The notes under the pieces were generated by a model. It saw only the letters and a list, made by a program, of their open reading frames with translations, was not told the origin of the DNA and searched no databases. From the NCBI GenBank assembly GCA_949152475.1, contig OX424555.1, forward strand, positions 58,447,977 through 58,511,976: DNA of 64,000 bases, in the 5' to 3' direction. The position numbers were made by a program, and so were the translations under genes. This document shows, piece by piece, positions 46,735 through 58,253 of this stretch. The DNA comes from Terebella lapidaria. Taxonomy: Eukaryota; Annelida; Polychaeta; Terebellida; Terebellidae. How positions within the stretch are numbered: position 1 is the first letter of the stretch; every line of letters begins with the position of its first letter.

Positions 46735-46980
46735 TGCCTGCGAAAATATGCAATACTTCTTCCAAAACTAAATTTCAGTTATACATAATACAAGACAACA
46801 ACTCATGTGCGTGATGATTTTGACCATCCATTCGAACACACAATTCATGCGAGTTTTGTATAAACAAACAAAGTGTATCCATCAAAACATCAAATGTAAA
46901 CAAATGTCCGAACTGCTCTCAAAGTCCACATCAAGTACTTTTTTCCCATTCTTCAAGAAGTATGTTCATAATAATGTGCA
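46735..46980. mobile_element. Half copy of the TTAA-flanked MITE
   Basis: Begins at TTAA 46735-46738 and continues with CTGCCTGCGAAAATATGCAA and then AAGTGTATCCATCAAA and AAACAAATGTCC, as in the half copy at 21559. The other end is missing. Confidence 0.6.
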
Positions 46981-47421
46981 TCTTATCTCATAATATGTCC
47001 AATATCCAACAGAAAAAAAGAGAGACAGGAACATCATGATTGACAAAGTTTATATGTTAACAAATCATATGACCTGATAATGAATGGAATAGAAATCATA
47101 ATATATCATTCTACACTATACCCCCAGCAGATAGATTCAGTCTTGGGCGTTACTGACTCGAATGGTCTTTGGGGAAGAAAAATGCATAAGAGACATAGTG
47201 GCATTACGGAGTATTCCAACAACGTGTATGCAATATGAACTTCAATGAAGTACATGAAGTAATAACATGGACTGATAAGTACTCGTGTACATGCAGTGTT
47301 AGGGTACCGTGAGAATAATGTATGTATAACAGTTCAAATGTGTTCATTCCAACCACCCCGCATGAAATAAGCATCAATCTGCAAATGAGGATTTTGTTCC
47401 ATTGCTTTCTGCTCCATTGCT

Positions 47422-49187
47422 TCAACTACACACGGGAATGTTGCACCATTCCCAGCGAACCAGCCAGTTTGTAGTGAAACACCAGAGCTGGGTCTCGCTG
47501 GAGTCCGGATTGCGGCAGTAGTTTTGTGCGGCGGACACGGTGTCGTCGGGGTACGAGGCATCGTTGTGGTACAAGTGGATATGTGGCGAGTTAGAGTCCC
47601 AGCGCTGGCAGGTCTTCCCGTTCTCCGTGACCTGTACTGTCCCCGTGTAGGCCTGGCTATCCGCCGTCAACATGCAATCTGCAAGTGGAAGTTTATTAAT
47701 TCTTGAAGCGAAAAAAAATATATATCTGCAGTCGAGTTCATTCCAAGGTCTGGTTTGAGATTATGAATTGTGTATATTCCTATAATATTTGTATGCGCTA
47801 AAATATACATGATATATTGAGTGTAATTAGTAACCATCCCTCTCGAGGAACTTATGGCCTAGTTACATGTATGCTGTAGCTTACCGATATCACAGTTGGG
47901 TCCCATGTTCATGACGGGACAGATGTCGCAGTGTGTTCCACTGAAGCCGGTCACACACTGACAGCTGTACCCGTTAACTCCATCCACACAAGCTGACCCG
48001 TGCTGACACGGACCGCTTGAACACTCGTCAATATCTGAGGAGTAAAGCCGAATGCGATAGCGCAACTTGCGGGACCCGCAGCGGCTAATATTAAAGAATG
48101 CGCATATTAATTTTTCAGTTCTGCTTCCGCGCAAATGGCTATTTCTAGCTTTACATGTTCTAATGCAAAATACGTGCCAACTCATCCAACCTAATATTTG
48201 GTGTCTCACGTTCGAGCGTGTGGGCTACCACATTCAAACGCTTAATATATGAGCGTGTCCCATGGTTAAATACTAAGTTGAATACCAATTTAATATCGGA
48301 ACTATATAAATCTCAGCAATTTGAGATAAAGCAAAGAAATTCCACCAATTATTTTTCCTTTTTATGTTCAACACATTTATACATAGATATGTTAATATAT
48401 TTGTACACACATACGAGTGGTGCTTACTTGTTTCGCAGTTGACTCCCTGGTAACCAGGCGCGCATGCGCACGTATATGTTCCCAACCCATCAGTGCAGGT
48501 GGCGCTGTTCTCACACGGATCGCTCACACATTCGTCTGAAAAAGTTCATTTGGATATAATGTGTGTTTATATTTTATATTCATGTCTATATAGTGGCACT
48601 CATATTTTACTCATAGCCATAGAACAAGCACGGATTATTAGTAATCATATTTGGTGTGAACTGAGCGCAAACCTAGTGATTCACATGAATATTTTTATAA
48701 GCAAACAAATTTAATCTCAAGTTTACAAACCCGATTTACCGTAATTCATGTTCTCGAAGTAGGTGACCCCGGCGGCGCTGAGCAAGATTGCAGGGTCCGG
48801 TTTGCCGGACACAAGGTCGCAATGGCCAAGGCCACCAGGCGCGGCGGACCACGCGTAGTTGAAACCGCCACATGTCGAGACGTTGTTGCAGGCGAACGCA
48901 CAGTGCGTGGATGGCACGAGGGCGTGGCGTGTGATCAGGGACATGGGCGAGGCGACGTCGTGGCCGAAGCTGGCGTGGTACGTCACGGAGATCACCTGCA
49001 TGGTCGCCTGCACTCGCGCCAGCATCAGTGAAATCCTGACGAAGCTTAGAGTGTACGCCTGGACCGTCCGGCATTTATAAATTCCGTACATGTTGGCAAA
49101 AACTGGCAAAAGCCAGCATAGAATTATCTTGTTTATGACAATGTCACCACTCAGCTTCGAAAACGGAATGAGTTGCTTTTCATGCAA
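47422..49187 (-). CDS. Gene C: secreted PAN-EGF-EGF-kringle protein
   Basis: Four minus-strand exons: 48740 to at most 49187, 48428-48535, 47885-48034 and 47422-47678 (TGA at 47422-47424). Exons 2-4 have exactly the same lengths as in gene B (108, 150 and 257 nt), and all junctions are phase 1. Exon 1 carries a PAN/apple-like domain ([37 protein letters not shown]). Exon 2 is an EGF, exon 3 a calcium-binding type EGF plus the tail [11 protein letters not shown], and exon 4 a kringle with six cysteines ([31 protein letters not shown]). The start is uncertain: the first ATG at 49185-49187 gives 320 residues with an internal hydrophobic stretch, while later ATGs (49090-49092 or 49023-49025) would give shorter leaders. 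It is expected to be secreted. Exon 3 is unusually close to that of gene B. Confidence 0.86.
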
Positions 49188-49664
49188 GACAACAATAATT
49201 TGGTGCGTGGCAGACCCATTGCCTCACCGCTATTGTTGTCGGTTCATATTTCTTATTTAGCTGGATAAGTGGGATCAAAATTATTGACCAAAACCGCTCG
49301 TTTTATGTGCTGCACCTGAATAAATCCATTCATTCTGTATTTTCTACCTTTTCATCGCTTACTGTATATTCGATTACTTGATTGAGTATTGTTGTCCCAA
49401 GCATATTTATGGAGACACGTCGAAGAATAAAAAAGCTAAAGTGGGATTATGTATGGATGGAAACGAAAATAATATTGAATGCTAATAGCCTGTATAAAAA
49501 AAATGGTTCTATTCTGGACAAAATAACCTTTGAAATGTCTACTTGAGATATTCAATAGTAGAAGTGCACATAGGCATCTGGATTCAATGCGCTGGATTCG
49601 TGGGTATCGACAATGGACCAGCAATTTATATAAATTCAGAGCAGTTTATCATACATGTGTCAAA

Positions 49665-49860
49665 TTTCGTTAGAATAACAGGCTGTATATCGGCAATTTT
49701 GTCGTTTATTCAGCGCCTTTTCGAATCTTGTATATACTATGGATTTGTATATACTGTGGAATTGGACAATTTTTATCTTTTACAGCCGTATATCTTCATC
49801 GTGTATGGATACTACCATACACTAAAGACATCGTTTATATACTTAAAATCCCAAGCATCG
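49665..49860. repeat. Dispersed repeat, empty site for the 24.6-kb element
   Basis: Matches the left flank 24485-24642 (TTTCGTTAGAATAA, GGAATTGGACAATTTTTATC, TATATCTTCATC) and the right flank from 25719 (ACACTAAAGACATC against ACACTAAATACATCC) without the element between them. Confidence 0.75.
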
Positions 49861-50394
49861 AAATGAGCCAAAAATTCTACTTTCTGGCCTTAACTTTCTC
49901 CCTAATTTAACATAATATAGTGGCATTCCATACAATTTATATGCTCTATGAAGATGGAATGCCTCGAACTGCTTGAAGGGACGTCGAGTGGTATTTTCAA
50001 AGTCACGTCCAAAGTGAAATGTGTAAATGTACCTCTACATCCAAAACTACACCTGGATCTGGATGTTTTGGTGACCTTGAACTTGACCTAGGAAGACCTC
50101 GAGTTTTAGTTGTCGAAATCGTGTCTGACTTGAAACGTATGGTTTGGTTGCTGCAGGCAAAACGCTTGTACAGGTATGGTGTGGGTATAGTTTAGATTTA
50201 TATACTATGAACATACATGTATATGTAGTTAGGTGGATCTTTTGGTGACATTGGACTTGATATTAAATGAGATTGGCAGGGCAAAGCAGCAATTTTAGTG
50301 TAAAGAAATTTGTTAGCTCTTGTGTTAATTTTTAAATACCCATGATCGACTAGCTCGACTTTTCAGAAGTTCTTTTCACAAAAAAAAACTTTAT

Positions 50395-50520
50395 GCAAGA
50401 CAACCATAAGCATATAGTTCTTCATAGAGCGACAAAACCACTAAACCACTCTTCATATAGTGACAAAACAAGACAACCATAAGCATAGTTCTTCATATAG
50501 TGACAAAACCACTATATAAT
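50395..50520. repeat. Local imperfect tandem duplication
   Basis: GACAACCATAAGCATA followed by GTTCTTCATA and GCGACAAAACCACTA or a close variant occurs twice, about 65-70 bp apart, with a partial third repeat of TTCATATAGTGACAAAAC. Confidence 0.75.
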
Positions 50521-50695
50521 TGATATCACCAAAAGACTATGCGCCCTCACTTCACGAGGAAAGCACTTTTATGAAAAGTTTACAGCCCGTAAAAATATTC
50601 CATATGATTAGAACATCATAATTATTAAATATTTCATATGCAAGAACATAGTAGTCAAGTGCCAAAAAAAAAAAATCTGTCAAATTGTTTCACAA

Positions 50696-53600
50696 TCAGC
50701 TTCGACAGCCACCGTTGCCGCGCCCATAGGTCCGTCTCCGCCGACACGACGCCCGCGTGGAAGCCACCGCGACCTCAGCCACGAGTGCGGCCCAGGCAGC
50801 GGCAAGCCCCACTCCTAGTAATGCTCCCAATAGTGCACTCACGTCCTGCATGCGTACGGCAGCCGTACGCTCGTCTCTCGGCACAGCGGGCCGCGTGCGT
50901 CCGTAGAGGCCCTCCCAGTACTGGGCGAGACCCTGTTCTAGCATCGCCAACACCCTGTCGACATGCAAATCGATGAAAATAAGTTGAGGGGGGTTTATTC
51001 GACTGGTTGCTATGCATATACACAATCCATATTTCATAATGCGACAGTAAATGATATTTAGTGCGAGTGATATATGTGAGACAGGATGTTTTATCATGCA
51101 AATATCGTTTCGATGCGCACTCCACTCGCATATTTTATCCAGTGTATATTTCTGTTGTTTCTTGGTGTATTTGTTTGGAGTTTACCCCATGTGACGGACA
51201 GGGACCTCAATTTATTCGCACGATTTCTTTTGTGTAAATATGTTCGCAATGATCTATGTGCATTTGTACATGTACACGCCTGTACACGTATAAATTACTT
51301 TATTATTTATGCATGCGAAATTATATGCATTATTTATTGATGCACGTTGAAGTAAGCCAAGTCAAGTTCAATACATGTTGCGGGGCATGTACTAGTGTTG
51401 CACCTTCCCAGTGCTGTTCGATAGGTGACAGGATATGGAATGGTGTCAGCCAATTTCTGATGCATACGACTCGGGAAATTGAGTATCAAGATTCGGTTAA
51501 ATATTCTGTACATTACATGTAGGTGTAGGCTGGGCACTACGGTGTAATATATCGGGAAAGACAACACGGTTTCCCCCAGCATCGCAACAACCCAGGCACA
51601 GTGTTCTCATGGGCGTATGGTGCGGTATTTGACATTCCCCATACTGGCTCATAGCAACGTGGCACTCACATTTGGTCCATACGGCGCTTATAGGGCATGC
51701 CACTGCGGACAACCATCCCCATGCCCGACTTGTGGTATTCCTCCGGTAGGAGCACCACGTCCGAACAGGGGGCGCCGCAGTCGGCTATCTTGACAAGCAG
51801 GTGCGTCCGGTCTGAGGTGTAGGCGCTCGTGTCGTTGGCTAGCACGTACGCCAGTCCCATGGACGGGTTGTACACGAACGAGCGGTCAGGTCCATCGCGG
51901 GCGATCTTCTCCTGTAGCTGTCGATACACTGGGGTGGATCCCTCCTGTGGGGTGACCAAGAGGATCTTGTAAATTTTAAACACTGAGCTTGAAACGTACA
52001 ATGTCTTGCCACTCCCAATATTGTCCTATCATCAGATCTGAAGCGATTTTTACTGCTGTGGTCATGATATAAATCATATGAGATAAATTATATGGTAGCC
52101 CAGATACAATGTCAATAGTATTTCTAATGTCTATAAAATGCACATAAGGACAGATTTCACTAATTCCTTCGGCCATACAAAACAATGATAAAAAGCCCAA
52201 ATTCAAGTCTCCATAGCTCCGTCCCAGAACAAGATCAACCTTAGCAGCTTATATACAAAGCTAGTCAATTCATTTCCTCATCTCACTATAGTAAGGAAAA
52301 TATATGTTGATAAATTGGATTTTTCGCTACAGCTCGAATTCTGAGGGTACCCCCTTAATACGACTGATTTTCATGCCTGACAACCCATATATATCGTTCG
52401 CCATCAGAGCCGTTCTGTGCGTGTTGTGGTCTTGAAACTCTTCGTGTGCAATGCCAACCAGCTCGGGTCAACAACCAGCCATAGCAAAATATCCCCCACC
52501 ATTCTGCAGGGGATCAAGGGCATCCCCCGTTTTCAAAATAGGGAATTCTCTGACTGTAACGGATATGACGCAATATCATTGGTGTTGTCATGCCATAAAT
52601 GCCCCTTGTAACTTCTTGCATACATAATGTGTATATTAATTAGCAATATGATTTCCCTGAAATATATGATGAAAGTAGCAGGGCATATATCTTGTACAAT
52701 TACATTCATTTTTGCTCATCATGAGTGGGTACAACGGTCTGATTGATTCGTTTTAAATATTAACTATATACTCATGAAGGAAAACCACATCCACTAGACG
52801 CCATCATGCGTCGAAAACGATCGAAATTGGAAGTGGAAAGACAAGTAAAAATCAGGAATCGAGAGTGGTAAAAGCGGTCGCTCTATCAAATAAATGTGTT
52901 AGCCAAAATACACGCTGTCAATCAAAAACAGAATGAAAATTGAGGAAGAGTTGTGTGCGTCAAGCGGCACTGAGGCGGCGACCAATGAAAATCGGAGATA
53001 AGTAATTGCCTATTTACGCACTATAACGTAACGGCCCATGTAGGTTGTTCTGCTTGTTCCTCTATATCCAATAAGGATTAAAATTGAGTATGTATTAAGT
53101 TCAAAGGCATGTTTTAATTGGATGAGTAGTATGACGGGGCAAGTACAAGCTACGTAGGCCGAAACGACTAATAACAAGTAACCTACAGTGGAGAGAATTA
53201 TTTTTGTGGCCAGCGGAAATATGTTGGATGGGAAAGTTTTTGTGATTAATAACCTTAATGCAATAGATTAAATTGTTCATTACTCTCCAGATAAACAAAG
53301 ATGAACATATCTATAGGTGTATATCCGAGTTCAGACCTTCAATGCATGGTTTTAATGTTGCCCAATGTTTTGGATCAAACTGATAGTTTAAGCGTCTATT
53401 TTGGATGTAAAAACCATAATTTTTCATCACATTTTATCATTTTTATGTCGGAAACTATAAAAATTGGCAATCTTTTGTAATTGTTCTGCCAACATCAGAA
53501 ATTTAGCTCAATATTTTTGTTGCGCTACTGTACGCGTACGTAATTACGGTAAACCAACATCGCCGGCTTTTTCCATGTAATTTATACTGATGCTTCCAGG

Positions 53601-56600
53601 AAATTTTGCCAGTGCTTTGCCAGTACACACATCGTGGGCGAGTTCCTTATGATTTTTTGCAGCCTAATCTTATACTATTTTGCTCCACCATGACGTTTAT
53701 AGCAAAATAACACACGCTCTCATTCCCAAATTCAGGAGCGTCAATGCTCCTCCGAATACTTCAGGTACGCTTGACCCTCGTGGAGTCGGTCCAAAAATAT
53801 CGCGAAGCTCTCACAGTATTTGCGTTTATTCACAAGATTAAAACGTAAAACCTCATTGAACAGTTGAAACTAATCAGAAATATTTTCGCTGTGACATTTT
53901 GTTGAGATTACTATATTTAAAACAAATGATAGCGGGACCGGGGCCGCCCATGCCTACCCCGTGGGTCTGTTTTTACCCAAACTTAGAAGATCAGCGCGAC
54001 GCGCTGGCCAATGATGACATCGTATATAACCTCACATGAAAGAGCTGCATGCGGATGGAGTAGCTCTCCAGATGGAGTACGTAATCGCTAGAGCGTGCCA
54101 GCTCTTCCAATGTGCGGAACGGCATCGTGCCCCGGCGTACGGTCAGCGAGGCGGTCAGGTTGCCGGAGTACACGGCCGCCACCAACACACAGAGCAGCCA
54201 GTACGCCGATAGTACCAACGTGGAGCCCAGCCGAGTCACCGCTGGCGTGCAACCTACCAACATCAATGAAAACAGTCGAATTTTTGTTTACAAAGTCTGT
54301 GATACACATGGAAGGTTTTAACGTTTATAGAACGATCGTCATCACGTTATCCATTTCATTTGGGAACATGTTGAGTCCGGGGAAGGACTACAAAGTTCCA
54401 TGATCATAGCGTCATCCTAGTCAATCCAAAACTCGCACGTGTAACATTGGAAACAACATAGGAGATACATTTTGCACGGTTACTCTATCTTTAGACACCA
54501 AAAATACCAATGGTTGTTTGGAAAAGAAATATGTTTGTTTTAATACCCAGCGATGACAAAACTTTCATGGTTACCTTGCATGGCCAGCATGCCGTACATT
54601 TCCAGTAGCAGTGACCAGAAGTCTCGACGACCCCTGCCGACCCCCGGCCGAGCCACGCCTTTATCAGTGACAACTACTTCACTCCCCTCCACGGCGGCCA
54701 CGACCACGGTGAGGACCAGTGGAAGCACAAGCAGCAGCAGCCAGACCGCGGACGAGAAGGGCCGCACGAAGTAGCGTGACTTGTCCCTATCAACCTTGAA
54801 GACGACCACGGACGAGTCCTCCCAGTGAGGGTAGATGAAGTCGATCACCTCCTCCCTCGCCTCCGACACGGATATGCCACTGATGGCGAGGTCAGCCTCC
54901 TGCAAATAGTTGACAATTTATACTCTTCTTTAGGTTACCATCACTTGAAACTGGATATCACGTTTCATTGTGAGCAAATACAGTGGTTCTTATGGTATTC
55001 TTGAATTTTACGTCACGTTATCTGAGTGCAAAGGTTATTTCTGTCTGACAATTTGTAATGGTAATCGGCCGAAAAGAGTGTTGCATATATCGCATAAGTA
55101 GTATCAAGGTACCTTCGGTAATAGTATATAATATATAAGTGGATCAATGACCTTGATCATGACCTCGTAATAATCCCTGAGTAAAATTATGTCCGGTAAC
55201 CGACTGTGCCCCATGGATGTCTGTTATCATTCTAGACATTTCCCCCGAGGTTTTTCAGTGTTCACCTCTCTGATCACCATCCCGATCATCCCATTCCACT
55301 GGCCGTCCCCGATGTGGTATCCCCATGCTCCATCTATCGACGGGGCGAACTTATAGCTGAAAATAAAAACGTATTAGGCCTATTGAATATATGGAGTATC
55401 ATATCAAATCATTATTCTAAGTTGGGACAGCTACTAATTTGTAAAGAAAAACCTGGTATTCAGGGTGAATACCATGACGAATGTGCGGTGCTACTCAAGG
55501 TCAATGTCACATTCGACGTCGCATATCAATCTGTACTTCTTGCAATTGAATTATGTGCGTTCATTATATGCGATCCAGTTCACGATTTGGGGGCCTATTT
55601 CCAAGTGTTCCATCGGAAATTTCAACGGAAATTCCCAAATCTTGAGGTAGATTCAATCACAAATTTGAATATGCGAGGTCAACGTCGATCAAATTCAAGG
55701 CCGCCTAAGATACATTATATGCGATCCAGTACACGATTTGGGGGCCTATTTCCAAGTGTTCCATCGGAAATTTCAACGGAAATTCCCAAATCTTGAGGTA
55801 GATTCAATCACAAATTTGAATATGCGAGGTCAACGTCGATCAAATTCAAGGCCGCCTAAGATACAGAACGCTTGGTTGACCCAGTATAGGCATTTGTTCA
55901 TACATGTACTACAAACATCCAGCTCTCGTAACAGCCAAATAGTCGATTTACACACTATGTCGCCAAATACATGTACCAGAATTTGGGCACGAGGTAACCA
56001 AAAGTCAAGCTAAAGGTACATTGTACATGTATTCAAATGTTACCTTCAACAGTTTTGTCTTTGCCGAATTTATATGCATCATGACGTAGCCAAAACTTTG
56101 GATCAAGTTCAAGGTCAGCTAAAGATCCAACCTATCACACCCTATATGCTAGGATGTAAGTATCAATCTATTACCACCAATATAGTCAGATTTTGATGAT
56201 GCCAATAACAAACGTAGAATACAACATTTTGCAATAGAAGCAAAGCCCGACAAAATAGTTTATCCAAAGATACACTGGCGTCATCAGGGGCAGACAGTGA
56301 GTTAAATGTAGTTGTTTGGAGGCACACCCACAAACTATACAAATTTCCAAGCGCCTAGCCTCCAGAAGTCATTTCACAAAGTGACCAGGTTGGGACAGAA
56401 ACGGTCCAAAGACGATGATAAATAACTTCGGATTGCATCGAAATATATAAATATGTACTATCCCCAGGCAAAAGAAAAGAGATATAAGTTCTTGAAACTT
56501 ATATGTATTTCATGACCGGCCGACGGACGCCGAATGTCCGCCAGACGAAAACTGACAACACAAGCCTGGATGCTGAGAAATGCACCAATACTTGTACGCC

Positions 56601-58108
56601 CGGTTTCAAGAAAAATGTCACCCTCTGTGCATTTCACCAGTCCTATAATTACCTGAAATTCAGCTTCTCGGAAAGTGCACGGATTAGTTCCACCTCGATG
56701 CCTTGTAGTTCATCATTTGCGTTGGTGTAGCAAAATGGCTTGTACTGCAATATAACCAAGCACGAGAACTACACTTACCTAGGAAGTCAATAATAATGTA
56801 TTTAATATTGTCCATGCTTTTGATGATACAAGCACACAGAGTGTATAACCCGTATCCTGCATAAGTACCCGATATATATGCACTGAAATTGTATAGCATC
56901 GTTTGAGTGCTACACGGTGATTGGTTATCGGTTTCGTGATCGAGCGTTTCTATCATGGCTGAGTATCCTATGCCAATAGCATTGCTGCGGCCTTGTATCA
57001 GCGTTAAATCGGTACGAATGAAAACAAATCTGTCCTTGCTTGTCAGCAAGCATCCGTAACTTGCAGGTAACAACCCCGGAAGGCCTATTATTTATTATTT
57101 GATGGAAAATAAATTGAGTACATAAAAACGGGTTTAGAAAATTAATACATACTCAAATATGTAGATGTACACCTTTTGCAATGGTTTTAACTTAGTTTAG
57201 GTTCATAAAATTGCATTCCGTTGTAATAAAGTTGCGTTGAAGTTTGCAGGATTCACGATAGACGCACCTCACCATACGCTATGACGAGTTCTTTACCCCG
57301 GAAGTGCTGAAACTTTGCCGGAAGCAGATCCATATCTAGTCGATCAAGACTTCCGGTGTCGTACACCTCGCCGATCTCATGCAAGGGGACAGCATTATGA
57401 CAGTCCATAAAGCAAAAAGTCACGTGGAATCCTTCGGTTGGTGATGCTTTGAGCAACTCTTGCTAAAATTGAGAAACCATCTATATCAATTGTTTGAATT
57501 GTTTTCAAGAAATGTCCATCGCGAATTAGTTTTATGTATTTATGAAATTTGCAGATGGCAAAACAAGAATTTTGGTAGCTGGTTCATTATTTACACTTAT
57601 TGGAACCAAATATTCAGCTGTTTACAAATTTCAGTTGGTCATGTACATTTTGTTGTAGGCTCCTGGTCCTAGGTTCCGTGAACACAGCATTGTCACCATT
57701 CTTAAAACAGTTCTTGTAAGTCTCGTAGTTCCCAAATATGAGAAAGTTTCTTGGCGTGTTATATTTGAAAAGCTGATGGGAAGGAAGGTAAAACGAAAAT
57801 TCCCTGAGCATACATGTACAACAATATTAGACCTCGAACAATTGGCGGAAATCTGGTGAATTAAGAATCTCGATACAATGATTACCCGAACAGTGCATTA
57901 CATGCAGAAGTAAACATTGTTATTATATTGCTGTTGTTTACCAGTGAGCAGATTTTCCCAGGGTGCACATGTGGACAGTGCACAATGACGTTAGAGTAGT
58001 CAGCCTGTGTATAGACAGAAGGTGTTCCAATTATCGTCCAAGCCCGAGCATCGCACCCCATCAGAGTCGTCACCTCTGTGACATTATCAGTGGTCCACCT
58101 CAAACTGT
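50696..58108 (-). CDS. Ionotropic glutamate receptor / IR-like channel (5' end not found)
   Basis: Phase-consistent minus-strand exons: 57268-57462, 56653-56744, 55266-55356, 54575-54899, 54036-54253, 51670-51965 and 50696-50954. Together they give 491 residues to the TGA at 50696-50698. They encode the end of the N-terminal region (FQHFRGKELVIAYGE), ligand-binding lobe S1 (ELQGIEVELIRALSEKLNF; ADLAISGISVSEAREEVIDF, whose Arg is the usual ligand carboxylate anchor), M1 (VWLLLLVLPLVLTVVVAAV), the pore loop (FWSLLLEMYGMLAMQG), M3 (LVLSAYWLLCVLVAAVYSGN), lobe S2 (with SDRT as the likely acidic ligand contact) and M4 near the C terminus. Two more candidate exons upstream, 57647-57803 and 57942-58108, are less certain, and their shared junction is out of phase as I read it. 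The start lies further upstream and was not found. It should act as a plasma-membrane cation channel; the ligand is unknown. The gating motif is divergent (see findings). Confidence 0.88.
55563..55864. repeat. Tandem duplication, 2 x 151 bp, in a receptor intron
   Basis: Copies 55563-55713 and 55714-55864, starting ATTATATGCGATCCAGT, are nearly identical (one difference seen: TTCACG against TACACG). It lies in the intron between the exons at 55266-55356 and 56653-56744. Confidence 0.93.
56153..56330 (+). repeat. 235-bp repeat family copy in a receptor intron
   Basis: TGTAAGTATCAATCTATTAC at the start, then GCAAAGCCCGAC, GGCGTCATCAGGGGCAGACA and AATGTAGTTGTTT. This is one of the best-preserved copies; it loses similarity near 56320. 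Confidence 0.75.
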
Positions 58109-58181
58109 CTGTAGAAACTTGGTTCGTTAACGCACATTTGTAAAATTCGACAACGTAGTTAGTTAACAGTTATGATACAAA

Positions 58182-58253
58182 GCTCTGCGTCGTTGACGAC
58201 AAAAACTCTGCTCGACAGCTCTGCGTCGTTGACGACAAAAACTCTGCTCGACA
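58182..58253. repeat. Tandem duplication, 2 x 36 bp
   Basis: GCTCTGCGTCGTTGACGACA and following bases occur at 58182-58217 and again at 58218-58253, identical by eye. Confidence 0.93.

Larger units (their letters stand above)
43723..47421. other. Intergenic stretch between genes B and C
   Basis: No gene is supported. It contains a foldback repeat (45251-45820), a diverged 235-bp-family copy (45955-46110) and a half MITE (46735-46980), listed separately. Confidence 0.5.
49188..50695. other. Intergenic stretch between gene C and the receptor
   Basis: No gene is supported. 49665-49860 is a dispersed repeat without insertion (see the element at 24643). 50040-50290 contains TGACCTTGAACTTGACCTA-type repeat pieces. 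50395-50520 is a local duplication. Confidence 0.5.

Noticed and set aside
48736-49080. Extra open frames on both strands across exon 1 of gene C
   Set aside because: High GC of the exon keeps other frames open; only the PAN-domain frame joins the EGF exon in phase.
56684-57073. 129-codon minus-strand frame between two receptor exons
   Set aside because: The flanking exons join directly in phase 0 and give the expected receptor sequence, so this frame is intronic.
57647-58108. Two upstream exons of the receptor (57647-57803 and 57942-58108) as certain parts
   Set aside because: Each has fair splice signals and protein-like sequence, but the junction between them is out of phase as read, so they are mentioned only as candidates.
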